Assembly (NCBI RefSeq): GCF_030268885.1
Contig: NZ_BSSA01000017.1
Span: 62,001-126,000 of the forward strand
DNA length: 64,000 nucleotides
Source of the DNA: Kitasatospora phosalacinea
GTDB taxonomy: Bacteria; Actinomycetota; Actinomycetes; Streptomycetales; Streptomycetaceae
Reading direction: 5' to 3'
The translations under genes and the position numbers were made by a program. This document shows, in pieces, positions 33,008 through 40,792 of the stretch. The notes below the pieces were generated by a model. The model saw nothing but the letters and a program-made list of their open reading frames with translations, was not told the origin of the DNA and ran no database searches. Position 1 is the first letter of the stretch. Every line of letters starts with the position of its first letter.

Positions 33008-33943
33008 TCAGCCGCGCTGGATGCCGGTGGTGTCGTTCAGGACGCCGTGGGTGCCGTCCGGGAGCTGGGCGACCAGGGCGCTGCCGCGCTGGTCGACGGC
33101 CAGGTACCAGGTGCCGGGGACGAGCTCGCCGACCGCCGGGGCGGCCGGGTTGTCCTTGTTGGCGAGCTGGCGGACCGCCGGGACGGCGAACCAGAACGGG
33201 GCGAACGGGGCGCCGCCCTGCGCCGGGACCTGCTCCTGGACGGCGGGCTGCACCGCGGTGGGCAGCGGCGCGGCCGCAGCGGCGGCCGGGGACGGGGCGG
33301 CCTGGGCGGCCTGCGGGAAGCCGTAGCCGCCCGGGGCCGGCTGGGCCTGGCCGAACGGCTGGGCGCCGCCCTGCTCGGGCTGCGGCTGGCCGGGGAACGG
33401 CTGCTGCTGGGCGCCGGGGTAGCCGTAGCCGGGCGCACCCGGCTGCTGCTGGCCGCCGTACTGCGGGTACTGCTGGCCGACGGCCGGGGTGCCGCTGCTC
33501 AGCGGGGCCTGCAGCGCGGGCAGCGCGCCGCCCGCGATCACGACGCCGGCCATCACCAGCAGCGAGACCAGGCCGAGCCAGGCACCGCCGCCGTAGTTGA
33601 TGCCGGTGTCGCTGAGGCCGCCGAAGGACCACAGCATGCCCCACAGGGCGATGACGACCGAGGCCTTGCCCCACTGGTCCAGGCGCAGCCCGACGAACTC
33701 CTTGTTGCCCAGCGTCGCCTTCTGCAGGGCCGCGACCACGATCAGCACGGCGCCGATGATCCCGAGCAGGAAGACCGACTGGAGGATCGGGAAGTAGTCC
33801 GACTTCCAGGAGTTGAAGGAGTCGTTGCCCCGGCAGTACGAACCGCAGTCCGCGCTCCGGTAGGGCAGGAAGGACGAAATCAGGAGCAATACGGCCGCAC
33901 CGGCGACGGCGGCGTCTCCCCTGGTGAGAGCGCGCAGATTCAC
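33008..33943 (-). CDS. Four-helix membrane protein with Pro/Gln-rich region (DUF5336-like)
   Basis: 311 aa. Residues 1-150 hold four hydrophobic helices with a Cys pair in the first outer loop (ADCGSYCRGN). A Pro/Gln/Gly/Tyr-rich disordered segment follows (about 155-230), then a C-terminal globular part with Trp-rich FAPFWFAVP and a closing NDTTGIQRG. It resembles the mycobacterial 34-kDa antigen/DUF5336 group, function unknown. GTG at 33943 is preferred because AGGGG lies 7 nt upstream; an ATG at 33958 is an alternative. Confidence 0.78.
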   Translation of the reverse strand: MNLRALTRGDAAVAGAAVLLLISSFLPYRSADCGSYCRGNDSFNSWKSDYFPILQSVFLLGIIGAVLIVVAALQKATLGNKEFVGLRLDQWGKASVVIALWGMLWSFGGLSDTGINYGGGAWLGLVSLLVMAGVVIAGGALPALQAPLSSGTPAVGQQYPQYGGQQQPGAPGYGYPGAQQQPFPGQPQPEQGGAQPFGQAQPAPGGYGFPQAAQAAPSPAAAAAAPLPTAVQPAVQEQVPAQGGAPFAPFWFAVPAVRQLANKDNPAAPAVGELVPGTWYLAVDQRGSALVAQLPDGTHGVLNDTTGIQRG

Positions 33944-34136
33944 TGACGTTCCCCTCATTGGTGTAGTCGTGGTCGGCGGGCGGTTGACCGGGCCCCCGTG
34001 GTACCGGGTCGGTACGACGGGGCAAAAGCCTAGAGCCAAGGCGACGCCGCGTGCACGGCGCCCTCCGGATCCGCACCGAATCGGTACGGGAGGGGGCGCC
34101 GGGAATCGGGGTGGAGGTGGGGGCGGGCCGGTCGGC

Positions 34137-35174
34137 TCACCCGGTGAGATAGCTGGTCAGGGCATCGGCCAGGGCCTGGGCGGCGCTCTGCCGCCACTGC
34201 GGGTCGGTCATCCGCCGGGCGTCGCCCGAGTTGCGCATGTTCCCGCACTCGATGAACACCTTCGGCACCTTGGACAGGTTGAGACCGCCCAGGTCGCTGC
34301 GGGTGTCCAGGCCCTGCTGGCCGATGTAGCTGGAGTACGGCTCCCCGGTGCCCGCCCTGAAGGCGTCGCGCAGCAGCACGCCCAGCCGGTGCGAGGGGTC
34401 GACGATCGCCGAGGTGTCGGCCGGACCGGCGACCACCCGGGCGGGCATGATCACGTGGAAGCCGGTGCCGGAGGCCGGCGCGCCGTCCGCGTGCACCGAG
34501 ACCGCCGCGTCCGCCTTCGCGTCGTTGCCGATCCGGGCGCGCTCGTCGATGCACGGCCCCCAGGGGCGGTCGCCGTCCTGGGTGAGCACCACGGTCGCGC
34601 CCCGGTCCTGGAGGATCTGCCGGGCCCGGTGCACCACGTCCAGGGTGAACTCGGCCTCCGGGTAGCCCGCGTCGGTCGAGGTGCCGGTGGTGTCGCACTC
34701 CTTGCGGGCGTTGCCGATGTCCACCGTGCGGTTGATCTCGGCGGTGTGCCCGGCGTTGCCCGTGTTGTGGCCCGCGTCGAGCAGCACCGTCCGCCCGGCC
34801 AGCGGCTTCGACCCCCCGCTCTGCGGGGCCGCGGCCGCCGGGGACGGGACCGCTCCCGGGCCTGCCGCGGACGGGCCCGCGGGCGGGGAAGCCGGGGAGC
34901 CGTCGTCCTCGGCCGCGCCGCCCACCCGGTCGCCCTCCGCGTAGCTCGGCGTGCGCGGCGCCGAGGCGGTCGAGGTGACGTCCCGCGAGCTGTTGGCCAC
35001 GGCCTGCCAGCCCAGCCAGCCGATCAGGCACACCGGCAGCACCACGGCCGCCGCCTTCGCGGCCGGCCGCCAGCGGGCGGGCCGCCGCGCCGGGTCGGCG
35101 TACGGACCGGCGTACGGGTCCGGCTCCTCGGGGCCGTCGGGGCGGTCGCGGTACGGGGTGGTACGGCCAGTCAC
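34137..35174 (-). CDS. N-acetylmuramoyl-L-alanine amidase (Amidase_3)
   Basis: 345 aa. A cytoplasmic N-terminus with Tyr/Pro repeats and one TM helix (about 40-60) precede a Pro/Ala linker and an Amidase_3 domain (about 125-343). Zinc ligands are recognisable: His in LLDAGHNTGN, Glu in PEAEFTLDVV and His in AVSVHADG; the catalytic Glu is in VFIECGNMRN. It should cleave the bond between MurNAc and the stem peptide outside the membrane. GAGGA precedes the GTG at 35174. It follows the proline-rich protein gene by 7 bp, so they form an operon. Confidence 0.92.
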   Translation of the reverse strand: MTGRTTPYRDRPDGPEEPDPYAGPYADPARRPARWRPAAKAAAVVLPVCLIGWLGWQAVANSSRDVTSTASAPRTPSYAEGDRVGGAAEDDGSPASPPAGPSAAGPGAVPSPAAAAPQSGGSKPLAGRTVLLDAGHNTGNAGHTAEINRTVDIGNARKECDTTGTSTDAGYPEAEFTLDVVHRARQILQDRGATVVLTQDGDRPWGPCIDERARIGNDAKADAAVSVHADGAPASGTGFHVIMPARVVAGPADTSAIVDPSHRLGVLLRDAFRAGTGEPYSSYIGQQGLDTRSDLGGLNLSKVPKVFIECGNMRNSGDARRMTDPQWRQSAAQALADALTSYLTG

Positions 35175-35181
35175 GTGTTCC

Positions 35182-36528
35182 TCAGATCCTGTCCCCGGTA
35201 CGGGGCGTCAGCCCGTACGCCTGGGCGATCGGTTTCCACTTCGCCGCGAAGTCCTGCTTCGACTGGGTGGCCTTCGGGTTGAGGTCGTTGGCGCGGGCCA
35301 GGTCGGCGGTGGTGGGCGCCTGGTTGTTGGTGCAGCCCTTCTCCGAGACGGTGCGCGCCCAGGCCGCGTACGCCCGGTCGATGTCCGCCGAGGTCTGCCA
35401 GGCCGTCCGCAGCGAAGCCACCGCCGCGTCGCCGCCCGGCAGGCTGTCGGTCTTCAGGTCGGCCAGCTTGGTCAGCAGCGCGTCGCGCTGCTGCGCGCCG
35501 GTGTCGAACACCTGGGCCGCGCCGTCGACCTCCGCCTTCGCCGGGCAACTGCGCACCTTCGCCACCGCGTTGCCGATCGGGGCCTTCGCGCCCTCGCCCT
35601 CGCTCAGCAGCGCGTCCAGCGCCTTCGCCTGCGCCTGCGCCTCCGGGCCCGCCGACGGCGAGGCCGACGCGGACGCCGAGGCCGACGGCGACGCGGACGC
35701 CGCCGGAGAAGCGTCCTGGCTGCCGGTGCCCGTCCCGCTCTTCCCCGAACTCGGCTGCGCCGCCGTCGGGTTGGCGCTGCCCTTGGCGGACGGGGAGTCG
35801 TTCGAGCCGCTGTTCTGCAGCACCAGCACCACGGCCCCGCCGATCAGCAGCACCAGCCCCGCGGCCACGCCGATCAGCAGCGGGGTGCGGCGGCGGCGCG
35901 GGTCGTCCTCGTAGTCGAACTCCGGCTCCTGGTAGCCGCCGTAGCCGCCCGGGCCGTTGTTGAACGGCTGCTGCTGGCCGCCGAAGGTCTGGTTCCCGCC
36001 GAAGCTCTGGTCACCGGGGCCGGGCGGCGGGGTGAAGCCCGGCTGCTGCTGGCCGCCGAAACCCGGCGGAGGACCGCCGAAGCCCGGCGGCGGGCCGCCG
36101 AAGGTCTGGTTCCCGCCGAAGGTCTGCGGGGACTGCGGCTGCGGGTACCCGTAGCCCTGCGGCTGCGGCTGCGGAGCCTGCGGCGGGCCGGGCGGCGGCG
36201 TGAAGCCGGGCTGCTGGCCGCCGAAGGTCTGCGGGGGCTGCGGCTGCGGGTACCCGTAGCCCTGCGGCTGCGGCTGCGACTGGGGCGCCTGCGGCGGGGC
36301 CGGCTGCTGCTGCGGGGACGGGGCGGCGGGCGGCTGCTGGCCGCTCTGCGGGGGGACGGGCGCGGCCGGGGCCGCCGGACCGGACGGGATCGGCGGCAGC
36401 GGGATCGCCGTGGTGGGCGGCCCCGCCGCAGCCGGGTCGGCCGCCACGGGCCGACGGACCCAGCCGCCCGCACCGTTGTTCGCGGTCGGGTCCCAGACCG
36501 CCCTCGCGGCGCTGCCCTGTTCCGTCAT
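35182..36528 (-). CDS. Proline/glutamine-rich single-pass membrane protein
   Basis: 448 aa. Residues 1-215 are a disordered Pro/Gln/Gly region with repeated QPQGYGYPQPQ and PQTFGG units. A short acidic-then-basic stretch (DYEDDPRRRRT) leads to one TM helix (about 225-245). A Ser/Ala-rich linker follows, then a helical extracellular domain (about 330-448) with a Cys pair and conserved DLNPKATQSKQDF. Function unknown. It is just upstream of the amidase gene on the same strand, suggesting a joint role at the wall. GAGGG precedes the ATG. Confidence 0.8.
   Translation of the reverse strand: MTEQGSAARAVWDPTANNGAGGWVRRPVAADPAAAGPPTTAIPLPPIPSGPAAPAAPVPPQSGQQPPAAPSPQQQPAPPQAPQSQPQPQGYGYPQPQPPQTFGGQQPGFTPPPGPPQAPQPQPQGYGYPQPQSPQTFGGNQTFGGPPPGFGGPPPGFGGQQQPGFTPPPGPGDQSFGGNQTFGGQQQPFNNGPGGYGGYQEPEFDYEDDPRRRRTPLLIGVAAGLVLLIGGAVVLVLQNSGSNDSPSAKGSANPTAAQPSSGKSGTGTGSQDASPAASASPSASASASASPSAGPEAQAQAKALDALLSEGEGAKAPIGNAVAKVRSCPAKAEVDGAAQVFDTGAQQRDALLTKLADLKTDSLPGGDAAVASLRTAWQTSADIDRAYAAWARTVSEKGCTNNQAPTTADLARANDLNPKATQSKQDFAAKWKPIAQAYGLTPRTGDRI
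35995..36265 (-). repeat. Degenerate repeats in the Pro/Gln-rich region
   Basis: A unit coding for QPQGYGYPQPQxPQTFGG occurs twice (about 36120-36165 and 36220-36265). Shorter NQTFGG and PPPGFGG units repeat at 35990-36110. They are nucleotide-level repeats within the coding region and may vary in number. Confidence 0.65.
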
Positions 36529-36612
36529 GCCCTGCCCTCGCCCCCAACTGACCGGTGCCGGTGCTCCGCACGGGCCGCTCCCCGTCCGGACCGTTCGTCG
36601 TCTGCCGCCGAC

Positions 36613-36642
36613 ACCGTACCGGCCGCCGGTGCGCGCGGTCAC
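36613..36642 (-). promoter_or_regulatory. Promoter of the Pro/Gln-rich protein-amidase operon
   Basis: Minus strand: GTGACC (36637-36642) and TACGGT (36613-36618) with an 18-bp spacer resemble a housekeeping sigma promoter of streptomycetes. The start codon lies about 85 nt downstream. Confidence 0.5.
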
Positions 36643-36784
36643 GGCGGACCGGCAACGCGTCGCGGTGGGGACGACGCTGCAGCGGCGTTGATCGTTCCCC
36701 TCCGGGCCCGGGAATTTCGCTCCCGGACGGGAACGGACGGGTCCGGCGCGGGTCGGGTGCGGGCCGGATCGGGGCCGGAACGGG

Positions 36785-37462
36785 TCAGCCGGAGGCCGCG
36801 GCGGTGCGGCGCAGCACCCGCAGCGAGCCCGTCACCGACACCTCCTCGAAGCCCTCGGCGAGCGCCCGCAGGTACACCCGGTACGGCGCCTGGCCGCCGT
36901 CCGCCGGGTCGGGGAAGACGTCGTGCACCACGAGCAGGCCGTCCGCGGCCAGGTGCGGCACCCAGCCCTCGTAGTCGCCGGTCGCGTGCTCGTCGGTGTG
37001 CCCGCCGTCCACGAACACCAGGGCCAGCGGGCCCCGCCACACCGCCGCGACCTGCGGCGAGCGGCCGACCAGCGCGACCACGTGCTCCTCCAGGCCCGCC
37101 GCGTGCAGGGTGCGGCGGAACCGCGGCAGGGTGTCCATCAGGCCGACCTCCGGGTCGACCAGCGACGGGTCGTGGTACTCCCAGCCCGGCTGCTGCTCCT
37201 CCGAGCCGCGGTGGTGGTCGACGGTCAGCGCGACCGTCCCGGCCCGGCGGGCCGCGTCCGCCAGCAGGATCGCCGAGCGCCCGCAGTACGTGCCGATCTC
37301 CAGCAGCGGCAGCCCGGTGCGTCCGGCCGCGTCGAGCGCCGCCGCGTACAGGGCCAGGCCCTCGTCCTCCGGCATGAAACCGGTCGCGGCCCGGAACGCG
37401 GCCAGGACCTGCGGGTCCGGTACGGGCTGCGCGGACGCGGCGGCGGGGGTGGGGTCGGTCAT
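36785..37462 (-). CDS. Class I SAM-dependent methyltransferase (cephalosporin-hydroxylase/CmcI-like fold)
   Basis: 225 aa. The SAM-binding segment LLEIGTYCGRSAILLADAA (about 53-71) and the acidic VALTVDHHRGSEE are followed by LALVFVDGGHTDEHATGDY, the pattern of the Methyltransf_24 group, and LLVVHDVF. The substrate is unknown. CAGGAG precedes the ATG at 37462. It stands between the wall operon and an M48 protease gene on the same strand. Confidence 0.85.
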   Translation of the reverse strand: MTDPTPAAASAQPVPDPQVLAAFRAATGFMPEDEGLALYAAALDAAGRTGLPLLEIGTYCGRSAILLADAARRAGTVALTVDHHRGSEEQQPGWEYHDPSLVDPEVGLMDTLPRFRRTLHAAGLEEHVVALVGRSPQVAAVWRGPLALVFVDGGHTDEHATGDYEGWVPHLAADGLLVVHDVFPDPADGGQAPYRVYLRALAEGFEEVSVTGSLRVLRRTAAASG

Positions 37463-37566
37463 CGGGCGCTCCTGCCGGGCCGGGGGTGGCTGCCCCAGGA
37501 CCCTACTGGATGGTAGGAACGCCCCCGCCGCGGGCCGTGCGGCTCGCGGCGGGGCCGTGCGGGCGG

Positions 37567-38958
37567 CTACAGCAGTGCGGCGGCGACCCGCCGCCGGCTC
37601 GGCGCGAGCTCCGCCTCGATCAGGGCGTCCCGTCCGGCGTCCAGCACCAGCGGGGGACGGTCGGCCGGGGGAGCCGAGGCCAGCAGCCGCAGCCGCAGGT
37701 AGGTCGGCGGGTGCGAGGCGTCGGTGGTGGACACCTCCCGCTCCGACAGCCGCACCCGGCGCTCCACCTCGGTCGGCGGGACCGACCGGGCCGCCTCCGC
37801 CAGCGCCTCCCACAGCCCCGGCAGCGGCCCGGCCGCCCGCGCCGCCCGGCCGCCGGCCCGGGGCAGGGCCCGCTGCCGGGTCAGCACCACGTCCAGCGTG
37901 GGCTTGTTGAACAGCGCCACCAGCATGCCCCGCGCGTCCCGCGGGGACGCCAGCCGCGCGGCCATCAGGTCGGCCCGGTGCTCGGCGGCCTGCCCGCTGC
38001 GCAGGTGCAGGCGGTGCATCAGCCCTCTGAGCGCCCGCACCCCGAGGTTGAGCACGCCCAGCACCAGGACGGTGACGGTGGAGGCGATGGCGACGAACAG
38101 GTTGGCATTCGTCTCGTTGTCGCGCGCCGGGTAGGTGAGCACGTACCACTCGTCCAGCGCGTTGACGGCGGAACCCGTCCACACGCCGCGCCGGGAGTCC
38201 CCGTTCACGCAGTGCCCGATCTCGTGCCCGAGCAGCGCGACCCGCTGCTGCCGGGTGAGCACCGTCCACAGCGGCAGGCCGATCTCCAACTGCCGGTGGC
38301 GGCGCAGCCCGTACGTGCCGAAGGAGGCGTTGAACGCGGAGGTCACTACGATCGAGTCCACCTTCGGCGCGCCCAACTCCGCCGAGACCAGGTCGACCAG
38401 CCCGTACAGGGTCGGCGCGGCCTCCCGGGTCAGCACCCCGGAGCGCTCCGGGCGGCCCAGCCGCGGACGCAGCAGGAACGCCACCGCCAGCGCGATCACG
38501 CCCAGCACCCGGGCCGGCCAGCCGCCCAGCGGCCACCCCGCGACCAGGGACACGCCGGTCAGCAGCACCGCCAGCGACACCAGGTGCACCGCCCCCGCGA
38601 GCAGGAACGCGCCCACCGACGCGCCGTGCTCCAGGTCGGACCCGCCCTCCGCGACCAGCCGGAACACCTCCTCGGTGCGGGCCCTGACCTCACGGCGGCG
38701 CTTCTCCTCGCGCCGCTTCTCCCGCTCGGCCCGGCGCCGGGCCCGCGGCGGCAGGCCGTCGAGGGACGGCTCGGGCGGCAGCAGGTTCCACTCGCAGGAC
38801 GGGCACCAGGTCGGGAAGCGCTCCTGCGGGGCCACCGGCGCACCGCACTGCGGGCAGCGCTCGGCGGCCGGGGCGGCCTGGACGGGGACGGCGGGGGCCG
38901 GGGCGGCGGGGGCCGGGGCGGCGGGGGCCGCGGAGGCCGGGGTTTCGGCAGTCGACAC
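37567..38958 (-). CDS. M48-family membrane metalloprotease with N-terminal zinc ribbon
   Basis: 463 aa. After an Ala/Pro-rich N-terminus comes a zinc ribbon (CPQCG and CPSCE, about 34-56), a strongly charged helix (RRRAEREKRREEKRR) and two TM helices. The protease domain carries HEIGH at about residue 243 and later AAEHRADLMA with the third zinc ligand Glu. It belongs to the HtpX/Ste24-like M48 peptidases that handle membrane proteins. GTG at 38958 fits the family N-terminus; a GTG at 39072 would run through a palindrome and repeats and is less likely. Confidence 0.86.
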   Translation of the reverse strand: MSTAETPASAAPAAPAPAAPAPAVPVQAAPAAERCPQCGAPVAPQERFPTWCPSCEWNLLPPEPSLDGLPPRARRRAEREKRREEKRRREVRARTEEVFRLVAEGGSDLEHGASVGAFLLAGAVHLVSLAVLLTGVSLVAGWPLGGWPARVLGVIALAVAFLLRPRLGRPERSGVLTREAAPTLYGLVDLVSAELGAPKVDSIVVTSAFNASFGTYGLRRHRQLEIGLPLWTVLTRQQRVALLGHEIGHCVNGDSRRGVWTGSAVNALDEWYVLTYPARDNETNANLFVAIASTVTVLVLGVLNLGVRALRGLMHRLHLRSGQAAEHRADLMAARLASPRDARGMLVALFNKPTLDVVLTRQRALPRAGGRAARAAGPLPGLWEALAEAARSVPPTEVERRVRLSEREVSTTDASHPPTYLRLRLLASAPPADRPPLVLDAGRDALIEAELAPSRRRVAAALL

Positions 38959-39055
38959 GGCGGCGGATCCTGCCACAGCCGACGGGCCCGGGGAAGCGGG
39001 TTTGCGTCCGAACCGCTCGGCGGGTGCGGGGGATGCGCTATACAGGGGCGGCCGT

Positions 39056-39073
39056 GGTGGAACGCGTTCCACC
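39056..39073. promoter_or_regulatory. Perfect 18-bp palindrome, probable operator
   Basis: GGTGGAACGCGTTCCACC lies 11 bp downstream of a TATACA -10-like hexamer (39040-39045) between the M48 and alcohol dehydrogenase genes. A TetR-, GntR- or LacI-type repressor could bind; none is encoded next to it. Confidence 0.6.
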
Positions 39074-39080
39074 GGGCGCC

Positions 39081-39153
39081 GTCACCGGCGGCCGAACATC
39101 CCGCCGTCACCGGCGGCCGAACATCCCGCCGTCACCGGCGGCCGAACACCCCG
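39081..39153 (+). repeat. Three tandem 25-bp repeats ahead of the alcohol dehydrogenase
   Basis: Units start at 39081, 39106 and 39131, each beginning GTCACCGGCGGCCGAACA. The third merges into the ribosome binding site (CGGGAG) of the gene at 39164. The array sits in the 5' untranslated region. Confidence 0.85.
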
Positions 39154-39163
39154 GGAGCAGCCC

Positions 39164-40243
39164 GTGCGCGCAGCGATCCTGCAGCAGACCGGACAGGACG
39201 CCCTGGACGTCCGCGACGACGTCGAAGCCGTCGGCTTCGGGCCCGGCCGGGTCCGGGTCCGGGTGCGGGCCGCCAGCCTCTGCCACTCCGACCTGTCCGC
39301 GATGGCCGGGGTCCTGCCGCAACCCGCCCCCTTCGTGCCCGGCCACGAGGGCGCCGGAGACGTCGTCGAGGTCGGCCCGGGCGTCACCGGCCTCGCCCCC
39401 GGCGACCGGGTGGTGCTCTGCTGGATGCCGCCGTGCGGCCGCTGCCCCGCCTGCCGGGCCGGGCGCACCCACCTGTGCACCGCCTCGATCCGGCGCCTCA
39501 CCACCCCCGCCTTCCGGATCAGCGGCGACACCGACGCGTACGGCTTCTACGGCACCGGTGCGTTCGCCGAGGAACTCGTCGTCGCCGCCGACGCCGTCAT
39601 CCCGGTCCCCGACGACCTGCCCCACGAACTCGCCGCCCTGATCGGCTGCGGCGTCACCACCGGACTCGGCGCCGTCGTCAACACCGCGCGGGTGGAGGCC
39701 GGTTCGACCGTCGCCGTGATCGGCGCGGGCGGCGTCGGCATCGCCGCCGTCCAGGGTGCCCGGATCAGCGGCGCCGCCCGCATCACCGTCGTCGACCCGG
39801 TCGCCTCCCGCCGCGAACGCGCCCTCGGCTTCGGCGCCACCGACGCCATCGCCCCCGAACAACTCAAGCACGCCGCCCGCGAGTTGCCCGCCGGCGGCTA
39901 CGACCACGTCTTCGAGGCCGTCGGCCGCGCCGCCACCGTCCGGGCCGGCTACGACGCGGCCCGCCGCGGCGGTGCGGTGGTGGTGATCGGCGCCGGCGCC
40001 CAGGACGACAAGGTCTCCTTCAGCATGGGCGAACTCTTCTTCAACGAGAAGCGCCTGCTGCCCTCGATGTACGGCGGCGGCGACGTCCGCCGCACCGTCG
40101 GCCTCGCGATCGACCTCTGGCGGGCCGGACGACTCGACCTCGCCGGAATGATCACCCACCAGCTGCCGCTGGCCCGGGCCAACGAGGCGATCGCCCAGAT
40201 GCGGACCGGGGAGGCGCTGCGGACCGTCCTGCTCACCGACTGA
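39164..40243 (+). CDS. Zinc-dependent alcohol dehydrogenase
   Basis: 359 aa medium-chain dehydrogenase. Catalytic zinc ligands: Cys40 (SLCHSDL), His61-Glu62 (GHEGAG) and Cys in IGCGVTTG near 162. Structural zinc: Cys91, 94, 97 and 105. The NAD-binding GAGGVG motif lies near 190. The pattern is that of class III-like or NDMA/mycothiol-linked dehydrogenases of actinobacteria. Substrate unknown. GTG at 39164 with CGGGAG 7-9 nt upstream. Preceded by a palindrome and three 25-bp repeats that may regulate it. Confidence 0.92.
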   Translation: MRAAILQQTGQDALDVRDDVEAVGFGPGRVRVRVRAASLCHSDLSAMAGVLPQPAPFVPGHEGAGDVVEVGPGVTGLAPGDRVVLCWMPPCGRCPACRAGRTHLCTASIRRLTTPAFRISGDTDAYGFYGTGAFAEELVVAADAVIPVPDDLPHELAALIGCGVTTGLGAVVNTARVEAGSTVAVIGAGGVGIAAVQGARISGAARITVVDPVASRRERALGFGATDAIAPEQLKHAARELPAGGYDHVFEAVGRAATVRAGYDAARRGGAVVVIGAGAQDDKVSFSMGELFFNEKRLLPSMYGGGDVRRTVGLAIDLWRAGRLDLAGMITHQLPLARANEAIAQMRTGEALRTVLLTD

Positions 40244-40369
40244 CGCGCGGCGCCCCCGGCCCCGTCAGGACGGTGACGGGGCCGGGGCGCCGACCGGTGC
40301 GGTGCGGTCCCTCCCGCGAGGCCCTGCGGACGGCTGGCGGGACGGCCTGCGGGACGGCCTGCGGGACGG

Positions 40370-40522
40370 TCAGCGGCGGTGGCGGCCGTGCGGGTCCGCC
40401 TCCGGGGCGTCGTCGCCGGCGGTGGTGCCCCGGTGCCGTCCGTGAGCCCCGCCGTCGGCGGTCTCGTCGGCGCCCGGCGTGCGGTGGCCGTGCTCGGTGC
40501 TGTCGTCGATGGACTCGGACAT
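40370..40522 (-). CDS. Small His/Asp-rich hypothetical protein
   Basis: 50 aa, start MSESIDDSTEHGH, end DPHGRHRR. Very hydrophilic, rich in His, Gly, Asp and Arg, with HGRHR appearing twice. No signal peptide, no TM. The Shine-Dalgarno (GGAG, 14 nt upstream) is distant. It stands alone between the alcohol dehydrogenase and the ABC transporter. Could be a real small protein that binds metal or nucleic acid, or noncoding. Confidence 0.42.
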   Translation of the reverse strand: MSESIDDSTEHGHRTPGADETADGGAHGRHRGTTAGDDAPEADPHGRHRR

Positions 40523-40711
40523 CAGGTCGGTCTTCTCCGTGCGAAGGAAACGGTCAGTGGCCGTGCCGCCGAAGGAACCCGGGCAGCACGCAACCGGCCG
40601 TCCTCGCGGTGGCCCGTGGGGAACCACGACAACGGCCGAACACCGGCGGAGCCTACCGAACCCGTCGGCGGTCCACCGCTGCTGCGCGCGGTGGCTCCGG
40701 GCTCTGCCGCC

Positions 40712-40792
40712 GCGGCCCGAAGCAGCACGGACCTCCGGTGGGTTCCGGCCGTCAGCGGCTCGGGCCCGCCGTTCCCCGGGCCCCTGACGGCG
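40712..40792. repeat. Lanthipeptide-locus repeat, copy A
   Basis: About 80 bp closely related to copy B at 46831-46910 (most positions identical) and, in its second half, to copy C at 42682-42720. It spans the stop codon of the ABC transporter gene ending at 40752. The block CCGTTCCCCGGGCCCCTGAC is shared exactly with copy B. Confidence 0.8.

Noticed and set aside
38959..39072. N-terminal extension of the M48 protease from a GTG at 39072
   Set aside because: It would include the palindrome and promoter of the divergent gene and adds no conserved residues.
40320..40372. CRISPR or attachment-site-like GCGGGACGGCCT repeats
   Set aside because: Three contiguous short units with no spacers and no integrase nearby; simple slippage.
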